Shown piece after piece: positions 51,177 through 60,131 of a DNA stretch of 64,000 bases. How positions within the stretch are numbered: position 1 is the stretch's first letter; the number at the start of each line of letters is the position of its first letter. The notes under the pieces are model-generated. The model was not told where the DNA came from, did not search any database, and was given only the letters and a program-made list of their open reading frames with translations. Source of the stretch: JAFGVL01 sp963662245 (GTDB lineage Bacteria; Bacteroidota; Bacteroidia; Bacteroidales; Paludibacteraceae); NCBI GenBank assembly GCA_963662245.2, contig CAXXVQ010000007.1, positions 1 through 64,000 of the forward strand, given 5' to 3'. The position numbers and the translations under genes are program-made.

Positions 51177-51953
51177 ATGCAACAATTACCAACCGTCATC
51201 TTTATTGGAGCCGGCAATCTGGCAACTCAAACAGCCTTAGCTTTAAAAGAAAAAAACATCCCTATCCTTCAGATATATAGCCGAACCGAAGAAAGCGCAA
51301 AAAGTTTGGCTGATAAATGCGACTGTAATTTCACGACTAATATTCAAGAAATTTCAAACCAAGCTGACATTTATATATATGCAGTAAAAGATGATGTTCT
51401 ACCTGAATTAATAGAAAACAATCCTATAAAAACAGGTTTACATGTACATACAGCCGGAAGCGTTTCAATAGATATCATTAAAGGCAAAAAAGATAATTTC
51501 GGTGTATTTTATCCACTACAAACTTTCTCAAAAAGCAAACGAGTAAAGTTCGATAACATCCCTATCTTTGTCGAAGCTAATTCAGAAGTGAATTTATCTA
51601 AGTTAAAAAAGCTTGGTGAATGCTTAAGCAATAATGTAATTGAGTGCGATTCTACTCAAAGACAGTCATTACATTTAGCAGCAGTATTCAGTTGTAATTT
51701 CACCAATCACTTATATAGTATTGCTGCTGATATTTTAGAAAAAAATCAACTTTCGTTTGAGTACATTTTACCCTTGATTAAGGAAACTGTGAACAAATTG
51801 GATGTACTTACACCGAATGAAGCTCAAACAGGCCCGGCTGTCAGATATGATACAACAGTTATTGACAAGCACTTAAAAGCTTTGTCCAAAATGCCGGAAG
51901 AGCAACATATTTACGAGCTTTTAAGCAAAAGAATCTACGAAGCAAAAAAATAA
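51177..51953 (+). CDS. DUF2520 Rossmann-fold protein
   Basis: 258 residues. The N-terminal Rossmann loop is VIFIGAGNLATQTALALKEK; the C-terminal DUF2520 domain contains HLAAVFSCNFTNHLYSIAADIL and LTPNEAQTGPAVRYD, whose layout is like ketopantoate or pyrroline-carboxylate reductases. A dehydrogenase role is likely, but no substrate is known. It overlaps the reading of the preceding gene by one base gap only and is followed by a KdsC-type phosphatase 14 bases later. The grouping with kdsC, ubiA and maf recurs in Bacteroidetes. Confidence 0.85.
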   Translation: MQQLPTVIFIGAGNLATQTALALKEKNIPILQIYSRTEESAKSLADKCDCNFTTNIQEISNQADIYIYAVKDDVLPELIENNPIKTGLHVHTAGSVSIDIIKGKKDNFGVFYPLQTFSKSKRVKFDNIPIFVEANSEVNLSKLKKLGECLSNNVIECDSTQRQSLHLAAVFSCNFTNHLYSIAADILEKNQLSFEYILPLIKETVNKLDVLTPNEAQTGPAVRYDTTVIDKHLKALSKMPEEQHIYELLSKRIYEAKK

Positions 51954-51967
51954 TAAACAATAATAAA

Positions 51968-52489
51968 ATGAATTTCAAAGAGCTACTACCTAAAGTTAAA
52001 GCCATCGTTTTTGATGTGGATGGCGTGTTATCTACTTCTGCAATTCCATTATATCCGGGAGGTGAGCCGATGCGTGTCATTAACACCAAAGACGGTTATG
52101 CTCTAAATCTAGCTGCAAAAAAAGGATTTCCTTTGGCAATTATCTCAGGTGGAAAAACAGATGCAGTATTTCAACGCTTTGCCAGCCTTGGATTCAAAGA
52201 CATTCATTTGGGCGTTCATATGAAAATGGAAAAATTGAATGAGTTTCTTGAAAAATACAATCTTGACCCAAGTGAAGTAATGTACATGGGTGACGATATT
52301 CCTGATTATGAAGTAATGAAAGCTGTTGGCGTACCAGTTTGCCCGGCAGATGCAGTCCCTGAAATCAAGGAAGTTTCAGTTTACATTTCGGACAAAACGG
52401 GTGGTAATGGTTGCGTTAGAGATGTAGTAGAGCAAGTACTTAAAGCTCAAGGCTATTGGATGAAAGACATTGAAGCTTTCGGTTGGTAA
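51968..52489 (+). CDS. KdsC-like HAD phosphatase (KDO-8-phosphate phosphatase type)
   Basis: 173 residues of the C0 HAD class, lacking a cap domain. Asp16 and Asp18 of motif I are in IVFDVDGVLS; motif II IISGG; motif III GDDIPDYEVMK. Relatives are tetramers that dephosphorylate 3-deoxy-manno-octulosonate 8-phosphate for lipopolysaccharide, and the length fits. Related C0 enzymes act on other sugar acids, so the KDO role is likely but not proven. Confidence 0.85.
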   Translation: MNFKELLPKVKAIVFDVDGVLSTSAIPLYPGGEPMRVINTKDGYALNLAAKKGFPLAIISGGKTDAVFQRFASLGFKDIHLGVHMKMEKLNEFLEKYNLDPSEVMYMGDDIPDYEVMKAVGVPVCPADAVPEIKEVSVYISDKTGGNGCVRDVVEQVLKAQGYWMKDIEAFGW

Positions 52490-52564
52490 AAAAACAGATA
52501 GTGAGATAATAAGAAAATGAGATAGTGAGAAATAAGAAACAGCAATTTATTTAATAAAACAATA

Positions 52565-53581
52565 ATGAACTTTTTAAACCTAATTCGCTATAAGAACTTA
52601 CTGTTTGTAGCTTTTTTTCAATGGGCAATCTTTTATTGCATCATCACTCCTATTTTAACAACATTTGGACTTGATACAGCGAACACTATTGACGGATTAA
52701 ACCTATTATTGTTAATTGGTTCAACGGTATTTATTTGTGCAGGCGGTTATATTATCAATGATTATTTTGACACAAGAATTGACTTAATCAATAAACCGGA
52801 CAAACTTATTGTAGGAAATTCAATCAGTAAAAGAACTGCTTCAATCGCACATCAAGTCACTACCGGATTAGGTTTAGCTATGGGCTTGTGGGTTGCTTAC
52901 CAATGCAAAAGCACAACCTTAGCACTAATTATAGCAATTGTACCAGGCTTACTTTGGTTTTATTCAGCAAGTTATAAAAGACAGTTTTTAGTTGGAAATA
53001 TTGTTGTTGCAATTAACACAGCTTTAGTGCCTTTGGTAATTATTACAGCTAGTGCAGCATTCCTTACTTTACCAGATAGCTATGGGAGCTTAATTAACCA
53101 AACTCCGGTTATTAAGTTCACTTATGGTTGGACAATGGGATTTGTAGTTTTCGCCTTCATCATGACATTAATTCGTGAAATCATTAAAGATATGGAAGAT
53201 GAAAAAGGCGATAAAGAAATGGAAAGCAGAACCATGCCTATCGTTTGGGGATTTGCCAAAACGAAGTTATTTCTTTACGCTCTAATTGCTATTACACTTG
53301 GGTTAGCATTTTTTGCGAATGCAAAATACATTGACCCTTTTCCTTTATTTGGAACTGAGAAAAACAGCTTAACGCTTCGTTACATCATTTTTGGACTTGG
53401 ATTACCTTTTGCCTATTTGGCATATTTACTTATTAAAGCAAAAACACCAAAAGACTTTCACCAAGCCTCAACATTCACAAAATTCATCATGCTAATTGGG
53501 ACACTATACTGCTTTATCTTCTATTTCTTAATTGCTAAAGCACAAGGCATCCCAATGTTTGACTTATTCATTGTAAAATAA
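52565..53581 (+). CDS. UbiA-family prenyltransferase (geranylgeranylglycerol-phosphate synthase-like)
   Basis: 338 residues with about nine membrane helices. The first Asp-rich motif is NDYFDTRIDLINKPDK, and the second is EIIKDMEDEKGDKEMESRTMP. Both bind the prenyl diphosphate through Mg2+. Bacteroidetes members of this branch are usually annotated as geranylgeranylglycerol-phosphate geranylgeranyltransferase-like; the acceptor here is unknown. Distinct from menA at 59.2 kb. It lies between kdsC and maf. Confidence 0.85.
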   Translation: MNFLNLIRYKNLLFVAFFQWAIFYCIITPILTTFGLDTANTIDGLNLLLLIGSTVFICAGGYIINDYFDTRIDLINKPDKLIVGNSISKRTASIAHQVTTGLGLAMGLWVAYQCKSTTLALIIAIVPGLLWFYSASYKRQFLVGNIVVAINTALVPLVIITASAAFLTLPDSYGSLINQTPVIKFTYGWTMGFVVFAFIMTLIREIIKDMEDEKGDKEMESRTMPIVWGFAKTKLFLYALIAITLGLAFFANAKYIDPFPLFGTEKNSLTLRYIIFGLGLPFAYLAYLLIKAKTPKDFHQASTFTKFIMLIGTLYCFIFYFLIAKAQGIPMFDLFIVK

Positions 53582-53583
53582 TC

Positions 53584-54165
53584 ATGCTAGAAAATCTTTC
53601 TAAATACAACATCATTCTTGCTTCACAATCTCCTCGTAGACATGAATTGCTTAAAGGAATAGATATCCCATTTTCTATCAAAGTAATTGATGGTCTTGAG
53701 GAGAAATTTCCACCTCATTTACAAGCTGGAGATATTCCATTATTCCTATCAGAGCTAAAAGCATCTGCTTATTTGGAAAGCATGGATGAAAATGATTTGA
53801 TTATCACTGCCGACACTATAGTTTGGAACCAAGGAAAGCTTTTAGAAAAACCCAAAGATTTAAGTGATGCAAAAGGAATGCTTCAGAATCTTTCCGGCAA
53901 AACGCATGAAGTTTTTACTGGAGTTTGCATCCAAACAAAAGAAAAGAAAGAAAGCTTTTGTGCAGTTTCAAGAGTTCTGTTTGCAGAACTTACAGAAGAT
54001 GAAATTGATTACTACCTAAGCAAATACAAACCGCTGGACAAAGCGGGCTCATACGGAGTTCAAGAATGGATTGGCTATATTGCAGTTGAACACATTGAAG
54101 GTTCATATTTTAATGTAATGGGCTTACCAATCCACCAGCTTTACAAAGCTTTAAAGAAATTCTAA
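53584..54165 (+). CDS. maf: Maf-like nucleotide pyrophosphatase
   Basis: 193 residues, the family's normal length. The N-terminal ILASQSPRRHELLKGI motif, ITADTIVW and the LDKAGSYGVQEW segment are intact. Maf proteins hydrolyse dTTP, UTP or modified nucleotides to monophosphates and were first linked to septum inhibition. The start lies two bases after the ubiA stop codon, so they are probably coupled. It converges with the MBL-fold gene, whose stop overlaps its own. Confidence 0.93.
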   Translation: MLENLSKYNIILASQSPRRHELLKGIDIPFSIKVIDGLEEKFPPHLQAGDIPLFLSELKASAYLESMDENDLIITADTIVWNQGKLLEKPKDLSDAKGMLQNLSGKTHEVFTGVCIQTKEKKESFCAVSRVLFAELTEDEIDYYLSKYKPLDKAGSYGVQEWIGYIAVEHIEGSYFNVMGLPIHQLYKALKKF

Positions 54166-54914
54166 ATTTCTATTTCCAAACCATCATAAGCTAAGAATAC
54201 ATTTTCTGGTAAAGTAGCCTGCACCTGTGCATGTAATCCCATATCATGACTCATATGCATAAAATATGCTTTCTTCGGCTTAACCCTTTCTACAAATTCT
54301 AATGCTTCCGTCAACTTAAAGTGAGCATGATGTGATTGCTGTCTCAATGCATCCATAACTAAGACTTCCAAATCCTTCAACTTCTCACACTCTTCATCAG
54401 TAATCTGATTAAAATCAGTCAAATAAGCCAAACCACCGATTCTATATCCTAATATCGGCAAGCGAAAATGCGTTAAACGAATTGGCAAAACCTCAATCCC
54501 GGCAACATTAAAAGCAGGTAAATCTTTAGTTATTTCATGCAAACGAATATCAGGAGCTCCAGGATAAGGCTGAGCATTAAAAACATAAGGCATATTATGA
54601 CGCAAAGCACCTAAAACTCTCTCTTCACCATAAATATCAGCTTCACCGTAAGGGCGTAACTCATCAATACCTGAAACATGATCATAATGTTCATGGGTTA
54701 TCAATAAGCCATCAATATGATTTATTTTATATAAAAGCGCTTGCTGTCTAAAGTCAGGACCACAATCGATTAGAATATTTTTTCCATCTTTTGTAATCAA
54801 AGCTGACGAACGCAAACGAGCATCTTTGGGATCAATACTTGTACAAACCTCACAGTTACATGTCAAATGTGGAACACCTGTTGAAGTTCCTGTTCCTAGA
54901 AATCTTAATTTCAT
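54162..54914 (-). CDS. Metallo-beta-lactamase-fold hydrolase (PhnP/cyclic phosphodiesterase-like)
   Basis: 250 residues. The fold's metal motif is HEHYDHVSGIDEL, with an initial FLGTGTSTGVPHLTCNCEVCTS that holds two Cys pairs, as in PhnP-type enzymes. GPDFRQQAL and HMSHDMGLHAQV complete the site. PhnP-like enzymes cleave cyclic phosphodiesters, and other members are tRNA 3' endonuclease-like. The gene is separate from the phn system here. It lies just after rsmF on the same strand. Confidence 0.88.
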   Translation of the reverse strand: MKLRFLGTGTSTGVPHLTCNCEVCTSIDPKDARLRSSALITKDGKNILIDCGPDFRQQALLYKINHIDGLLITHEHYDHVSGIDELRPYGEADIYGEERVLGALRHNMPYVFNAQPYPGAPDIRLHEITKDLPAFNVAGIEVLPIRLTHFRLPILGYRIGGLAYLTDFNQITDEECEKLKDLEVLVMDALRQQSHHAHFKLTEALEFVERVKPKKAYFMHMSHDMGLHAQVQATLPENVFLAYDGLEIEI

Positions 54915-54929
54915 ATCTAATATCTTTTC

Positions 54930-56292
54930 TTACAATACTTTCACCACCGGTAATTCTTCCGGAAGATTCATTCTAATTCGCCATTCTGAAGGATAAAGTG
55001 AGTTACATCGATTCCCTAAATTTTTTACCCAACCTAATGGCTGACCTTTATAAGTTACCAGAACCAATCCTTTCTCAGCATCTGGTAGCACAATATTTTC
55101 TGGTTCTCAAAAACGAAAGAGCTGTTTGCAAATCAACATCCTCCTCAACGCAAAGCTCTCTATTCAGCTCATTTGATAAAGCTAAAGCTGCACTTGGAAT
55201 AAAGTTTTTACCTTTTACCTCTCCAAGCGTAATTCCTGCATGTAACACATTAAGCTTCTTTGCCAAAAACTGTATTCTTTCTGCATATTGTTGAGGAAAT
55301 AATGCCATTTTACCATTTAACTCAGTAAATACATATTCCTCATTATTCTTAATATATTTTGCAAAATCAATATTTTCCTTGTTGGCTTTCCTTTTTTGCT
55401 TTTCAGGCTTAATACGCATTACAGCCTCTTCAGCTGTTTTACGCAACACTGCCATAAAGAAACCTTCACCTTTTGTCTTGTGTGGATAAAAACGATATCC
55501 AGCATTTGATTTTGTGACAGCCCAAGCCTCATCTAGTTCTACTTCCAGCAGCTCAGCACCAAGATGTTCCATTATCCACTGTACTCGCTCTTCATTTTCT
55601 TCACGATTATAAGTACAAGTGCTATAAACTAAAACACCACCGGTTTTTAATGATGCCCAAATATCTGTAAGAATCTCTTCCTGACGAGCTACGCAAACCA
55701 GCACATTCTGTACCGACCATTCTTCAATAGCTCCGTCATCTTTTCTAAACATACCTTCGCCTGAACATGGTGCATCCACCAAGATTAAATCAAACAAGGA
55801 TGAAAAATTTGAATAATCAACAGGTTTATTATTACAAGCCATAGTGTTAGGCACACCCCATTTTTGCAGGTTCTCACTTAAAATATACGAGCGAGAACGC
55901 ACATATTCATTACTCACAACAAAGCTATCATCAGATAATAAAGAAACTAAATGCGTAGATTTTCCACCCGGTGCTGCACATAAATCCAAAGCCATCACAT
56001 CTCCATCAACATGCTGCTTTATTGCTTGCTCCAAAAACATAGAAGATGCCTCCTGGACATAATAAGCTCCGGCATGAATTAAGGGATCAAGCGTAAATAA
56101 AGGACGAGCCGGCAAATAATATCCTGTAGAGCACCAAGGCACACGAGCATAATCCACATCACTTTGACTCTTCTTTTTATTCACTCTAAAACTTACAGGA
56201 ACTTCTGACGCAAGAGCATCTACAAAATGCTCAAAGTCACTTTCTAATATCGGTTTCGTACGGTCAATAAAAGCTTGAGGAAGGTTCATCAT
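54930..56292 (-). CDS. rsmF: 16S rRNA (cytosine-5-)-methyltransferase RsmF-like, C-terminus frameshifted
   Basis: The uninterrupted frame (56292 down to 55075) gives 405 residues with LDLCAAPGGKSTHL, the catalytic Cys pair in DAPCSGEG and STCTY, and the RNA-binding N-domain. It ends abruptly after LSFLRTRK. The next frame carries ENIVLPDAEKGLVLVTYKG and GWVKNLGNRCNSLYPSEWRIRMNLPEELP, the normal C-terminal PUA-like end, to a stop at 54930. Removing one base in AACC near 55105 joins them into about 453 residues. The catalytic part is complete, so activity could survive. RsmF makes m5C in 16S rRNA. Confidence 0.85.
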
Positions 56293-56396
56293 GAAATATT
56301 TTGCTACAAATTTATAAAAATAGTGGTACTTTTACAGCCTATTTTACTGAAGCAGCCTAACTTAATGCTGCAAAAATCATCATATCTCATATTATT

Positions 56397-57104
56397 ATGG
56401 CAGGAACTCTTTACTTAATTCCAACAACTTTAGGCGATAGCGATTTAAATGCGGTTCTACCGGAAAAGAATAATCTACTAACAAAAGGCATCAGACACTT
56501 TATTGTTGAAGATGTAAGAACGGCTCGTCGATTTCTTCGTAAAATGGATAGAGAATTCCCAATTGATGACTGTCAGTTTTTTGAATTAAATAAGCATACC
56601 AATGCAACTGAAATATCAAAATTCCTTGATCCAATCAAAAAAGGTCATGATATGGGTGTTATTTCAGAAGCAGGTTGTCCGGCAGTAGCTGATCCGGGAG
56701 CTGATATAGTTGCTTCTGCACAGCGTATGAATTATAAGGTAGTTCCTCTTGTTGGACCCTCGTCAATACTACTTGCACTTATGGGATCAGGCTTTAATGG
56801 ACAAAGCTTTGCTTTTGCGGGCTACCTGCCTATTGATGGTGGCGAAAGAGCTCGTACTCTTAAAAAACTAGAAAGCAGAGCCAACTCAGAAAACCAAACT
56901 CAACTTTTCATAGAAACACCATACAGAAACCATAAGATGTTTGAAGACATTTTAAAAAACTGCAATGCCTCTACTCGCCTTTGTATTGCTGCAGATATTA
57001 CTCTTGAATCAGAATATATCAAAACTAAAACGATAGCTGAGTGGAAAAAAGAAAAAATCGATTTAGCTAAAAGACCTTGTATTTTTGGAATATTCAAAGC
57101 ATAA
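56397..57104 (+). CDS. SAM-dependent methyltransferase, RsmI/tetrapyrrole methylase family
   Basis: 235 residues, somewhat shorter than RsmI (about 280). It starts GTLYLIPTTLGDSDLNAVLP, and then shows GVISEAGCPAVADPG, VPLVGPSSILLALMGSGFNGQSFAFAGYLPI and ETPYRNHKMFEDIL, all typical of the RsmI-like branch. RsmI 2'-O-methylates C1402 of 16S rRNA. Whether this short form does that or another methylation is not clear. It is monocistronic, with a stem-loop after it, and divergent from rsmF. Confidence 0.85.
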   Translation: MAGTLYLIPTTLGDSDLNAVLPEKNNLLTKGIRHFIVEDVRTARRFLRKMDREFPIDDCQFFELNKHTNATEISKFLDPIKKGHDMGVISEAGCPAVADPGADIVASAQRMNYKVVPLVGPSSILLALMGSGFNGQSFAFAGYLPIDGGERARTLKKLESRANSENQTQLFIETPYRNHKMFEDILKNCNASTRLCIAADITLESEYIKTKTIAEWKKEKIDLAKRPCIFGIFKA

Positions 57105-57106
57105 AA

Positions 57107-57140
57107 AACCTGCAAAATAGATTAACTGATTTTGCAGGTT
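57107..57140 (+). terminator. Stem-loop after the RsmI-like gene
   Basis: AACCTGCAAAA pairs with TTTTGCAGGTT around a 12-base loop; the tail is only weakly T-rich. Confidence 0.6.
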
Positions 57141-57177
57141 AAATTTATCTTAAAAAGATAAGGTTGGTGTATTTTCA

Positions 57178-58308
57178 CTACTCCTCAATCAAGCTTCTAG
57201 AAAACTCTTCTGCGAGTAGCACAGTATTCTTGATATATTCGTATTCAATTTCAAATGCTTCTGAGAAAACTCCTTTTTGTAGATTTTCTTCTATTTGCCA
57301 CATTGGCCAAGGTTTCAATTGCCCTTTATTTTCATTTACCAAACTCAAGTTTCTTACATCATTAAGATAATACAATAGAATATACTGATTTTCATAGTGT
57401 TGTTCAACGACATGCTTAAGCAAGAAGTTTGGTTTTACATTCTTCAACCCATAGCGCTTTACAGCAATACGCTGAATACATTGTTCCATATTTTCTCCAT
57501 ACAGGACATGCTCATTGATAGCACAATCCCAATCTGATTCACCTTGCTCACCGGTAGACTTATATAAGTAAAGCATCCCTTCATGAATGATATGGACACG
57601 AACAACGGGATGTAATTCTTTATTTTTTGAAGGGATAAGAGTTATTGATTTAGCAACTTTACCAATAACAACTCCAGAAGTATTTACTATTGGCCAAAAC
57701 TCTTCTGCCGAAAGAAGTTTTTTAATCCTAGACAATCTAATCATTTCAAAAATAACTAAAGACAAAAGTAACCCTGCTTCTACATAATCAACAATTGGAT
57801 TCTTATAAACATCTTCCATCCCAGAAACAAACAATGATAATAGGAAAACAATTGGGTGATATGCCATTACTACGAAAAGGAACCTTGACACAAAATAGAA
57901 CTCACGCAAATTACTTTCCATATGCTTACTCGTACCTGAATATTGCTTAGCAAAAAAAGCAAACAAAGGCTCGCGCATAAAAAAGAAAATGGCAATATTA
58001 ATCAATATGAGACCATGATAAACCATCGTCTCTTCCATTGTACCTTCTGGGATATAAACTAAATGCACTGACCAATATTGATATCCGGCAAAAATAAAAG
58101 CATTAACTAACAACAACGGTTGATAAGTCACGGCTTTAATCATGTAATTCCAGAACATAATAACTATAGATAACAATATCCCAATATGCAAAGCAACATT
58201 CAACCCAAAAATAATCTCACATATAGAGACTACAATAATAGGAGCTAAACCAACAAGCGGATTCAGTAAATACTCATGACTATATGTCTTTTTCTTTGGC
58301 ATATTCAA
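57178..58308 (-). CDS. Membrane protein with C-terminal degenerate Nudix-like domain
   Basis: 376 residues in two parts. Residues about 15-190 hold around six membrane helices (LVGLAPIIVVSICEIIFG, ILLSIVIMFWNYM, FLFVVMAYHPIVFLLSLFV). Residues about 205-376 look like a Nudix fold of the isopentenyl-diphosphate isomerase type: WPIVNTSGVVIGKVAKS, then VRVHIIHEGMLYLY. The Nudix box is decayed, in that the REUXEEXGU core is replaced by IQRIAVKRYGL, so catalysis is doubtful. It is preceded by about 190 bases without features. The function is unknown; a binding or sensory role is possible. Confidence 0.65.
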   Translation of the reverse strand: MNMPKKKTYSHEYLLNPLVGLAPIIVVSICEIIFGLNVALHIGILLSIVIMFWNYMIKAVTYQPLLLVNAFIFAGYQYWSVHLVYIPEGTMEETMVYHGLILINIAIFFFMREPLFAFFAKQYSGTSKHMESNLREFYFVSRFLFVVMAYHPIVFLLSLFVSGMEDVYKNPIVDYVEAGLLLSLVIFEMIRLSRIKKLLSAEEFWPIVNTSGVVIGKVAKSITLIPSKNKELHPVVRVHIIHEGMLYLYKSTGEQGESDWDCAINEHVLYGENMEQCIQRIAVKRYGLKNVKPNFLLKHVVEQHYENQYILLYYLNDVRNLSLVNENKGQLKPWPMWQIEENLQKGVFSEAFEIEYEYIKNTVLLAEEFSRSLIEE

Positions 58309-58502
58309 ATAATAAGGTTCTGTTACAGCTTAAACAACAAGTAAAACGAATAGTTCAATAAAATTCTTATTTTAACATAAAATCATAAGCTAAAATACAC
58401 CCTAAGATATAATATCATCTAAGCTCAATTTATATAAAAAAAACAACAGACAAATATATATAACATCTATTGGTTGTAATATTTTTTTTTACACTTTAAC
58501 AA

Positions 58503-59102
58503 TTAAAAAGTCATCATCTTACTGATATATTTCCCAATTATATCGAATTCTAGGTTTACTACAGAGTCTTTTTTTATTTGATGAAAATTTGTAAATTCAT
58601 ATGTAAAAGGTATAATTGCCACAGAAAAACGGTTCTTTTGAGAGCCACAAACAGTCAAACTCACACCGTTTACAGTCACTGAACCTTTCTCTACTGTCAT
58701 ATATCCTTGTTTTGCCATCTCAGGATTCAGTTCATATTCAAAAGTAAAATACCAGCTTCCATTTGTTTCTTCCACACTAATGCAAGTTGCAGTTTGGTCA
58801 ACATGACCTTGTACAATATGACCATCTAAACGACCATTCATCATCATACTGCGCTCTAAGTTGACTTTACTTCCAACTTCAAGTAAACCTAAGTTTGATT
58901 TCTCTAAAGTTTCCTTAATTGCCGTCACTGTATAAACATCATCTTTAATATCTACCACAGTTAAACAAACGCCATTATGAGCAACACTTTGGTCAATCTT
59001 CAGCTCATTTGTAAACGAACAACGCATACTGATATGCAAATTGTCTTTATCTTTTTGTAACGCAACTACTGGAGCTGCCTCTTCAACTATTCCTGAAAAC
59101 AT
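58503..59102 (-). CDS. ribE: Riboflavin synthase alpha subunit
   Basis: 199 residues with two lumazine-binding repeats. The first opens MFSGIVEEAAPVV and includes NGVCLTVVDI; the second includes GHIVQGHVDQTA, VTVNGVSLTV and ends near FTNFHQIKKDSVVNLEFD. The enzyme dismutates two 6,7-dimethyl-8-ribityllumazines to riboflavin. The promoter region is shared with divergent menA. No other rib gene is present. Confidence 0.95.
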   Translation of the reverse strand: MFSGIVEEAAPVVALQKDKDNLHISMRCSFTNELKIDQSVAHNGVCLTVVDIKDDVYTVTAIKETLEKSNLGLLEVGSKVNLERSMMMNGRLDGHIVQGHVDQTATCISVEETNGSWYFTFEYELNPEMAKQGYMTVEKGSVTVNGVSLTVCGSQKNRFSVAIIPFTYEFTNFHQIKKDSVVNLEFDIIGKYISKMMTF

Positions 59103-59144
59103 AATATATTCCCCTTGATTGATTATGTAAAAATTTTACAGATG

Positions 59145-59152
59145 CAAAAATA
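59145..59152 (-). promoter_or_regulatory. -7 promoter box for ribE
   Basis: The minus strand reads TATTTTTG, an exact match 43 bases before the start codon. No FMN riboswitch is seen in the short leader. Confidence 0.45.
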
Positions 59153-59164
59153 ATAAATTAGGAT

Positions 59165-59172
59165 TAACTTTG
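59165..59172 (+). promoter_or_regulatory. -7 promoter box for menA
   Basis: TAACTTTG, an exact match 43 bases before the menA start; divergent from the ribE promoter only 13 bases away. Confidence 0.45.
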
Positions 59173-59214
59173 GGACGAATTTAACATAGCATCTTACTGA
59201 AAGGGACATATTCC

Positions 59215-60096
59215 ATGATAAAACAGAATTCCGTAAAGGCTTGGTTACTTGCCACTCGACCAAAAACATTAGCTGCCGGCTCAATTCCTGTACTTGTTGC
59301 CTCTGCCCTTGCTTACCATAATGAAAGCTTCCAATGGCAACCTGCTGTTCTTTGCCTTTTATTCGCATTATTAGCACAAATTGCATCCAACTTTAGCAAT
59401 GACTATTTTGACTTTGCTAAAAAAACTGACAACGAAGACCGACTTGGTCCTGCTCGTGCTGTTGCTTCGGGTTGGATTTCACCAAGAAACATGCTAATTG
59501 GAACCGGAGTCGTAATAGCTCTAGCCTGCCTTTTCGGACTTGGCTTAGTTTATTTTGGTGGATGGATAATGGTTCTGGTTGGTGTTATTTGCATATTATC
59601 ACTCCTAGCCTATACTGCAGGACCTTTTCCTTTAGCCTACAATGGATTGGGCGATGTGTTTGTTTTAGTTTTCTTTGGATGGGTAGCTGTCATTATAAGC
59701 TTTTACCTACAAACCGGCATTTTTACTTTTGAAAGTTTTATTGCAGGAACTTCTGTTGGTTTAGGTGCAATCAATATTTTAGTGCTAAATAATTACCGGG
59801 ACAGAGATAACGACAAGAAAAGTAATAAGCATACGACAATTGTCATTTTTGGAGAAAAGTTTGGGAGCTATTTTTATCTAAGCAATGGAATTATCGCTGT
59901 GGCACTTGGAATATTTTACATCCACACAAGCATTTGGGCAGCAGCATTGCCTTTAGTTTATCTTCCGCTACACATTAACACTTGGAAAGAAATGTGCCGT
60001 ATAAACAACGGAAAAGCCCTAAATAAAATTTTAGGGCTCACCGCAAGAAATCTTGTAATATTTGGAATTCTTTTATCTGTAGGATTTATTATTTAA
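59215..60096 (+). CDS. menA: 1,4-dihydroxy-2-naphthoate polyprenyltransferase
   Basis: 293 residues, about nine membrane helices. The UbiA-superfamily motifs are NDYFDFAKKTDNEDRLGPARAVASG and NNYRDRDNDKKSNKHT, both of the MenA type. It attaches a polyprenyl chain to dihydroxynaphthoate in menaquinone synthesis at the inner membrane. Menaquinone is the expected quinone of Bacteroidetes. Other men genes are not in this window. A divergent promoter with ribE is likely. Confidence 0.93.
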   Translation: MIKQNSVKAWLLATRPKTLAAGSIPVLVASALAYHNESFQWQPAVLCLLFALLAQIASNFSNDYFDFAKKTDNEDRLGPARAVASGWISPRNMLIGTGVVIALACLFGLGLVYFGGWIMVLVGVICILSLLAYTAGPFPLAYNGLGDVFVLVFFGWVAVIISFYLQTGIFTFESFIAGTSVGLGAINILVLNNYRDRDNDKKSNKHTTIVIFGEKFGSYFYLSNGIIAVALGIFYIHTSIWAAALPLVYLPLHINTWKEMCRINNGKALNKILGLTARNLVIFGILLSVGFII

Positions 60097-60131
60097 CAAG
60101 AATAAAAATTTTAGAGCAAAAACAAAAGACT

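Noticed and set aside
59103..59214. FMN riboswitch before ribE
   Set aside because: The leader is only about 40 bases and lacks the conserved FMN aptamer segments.
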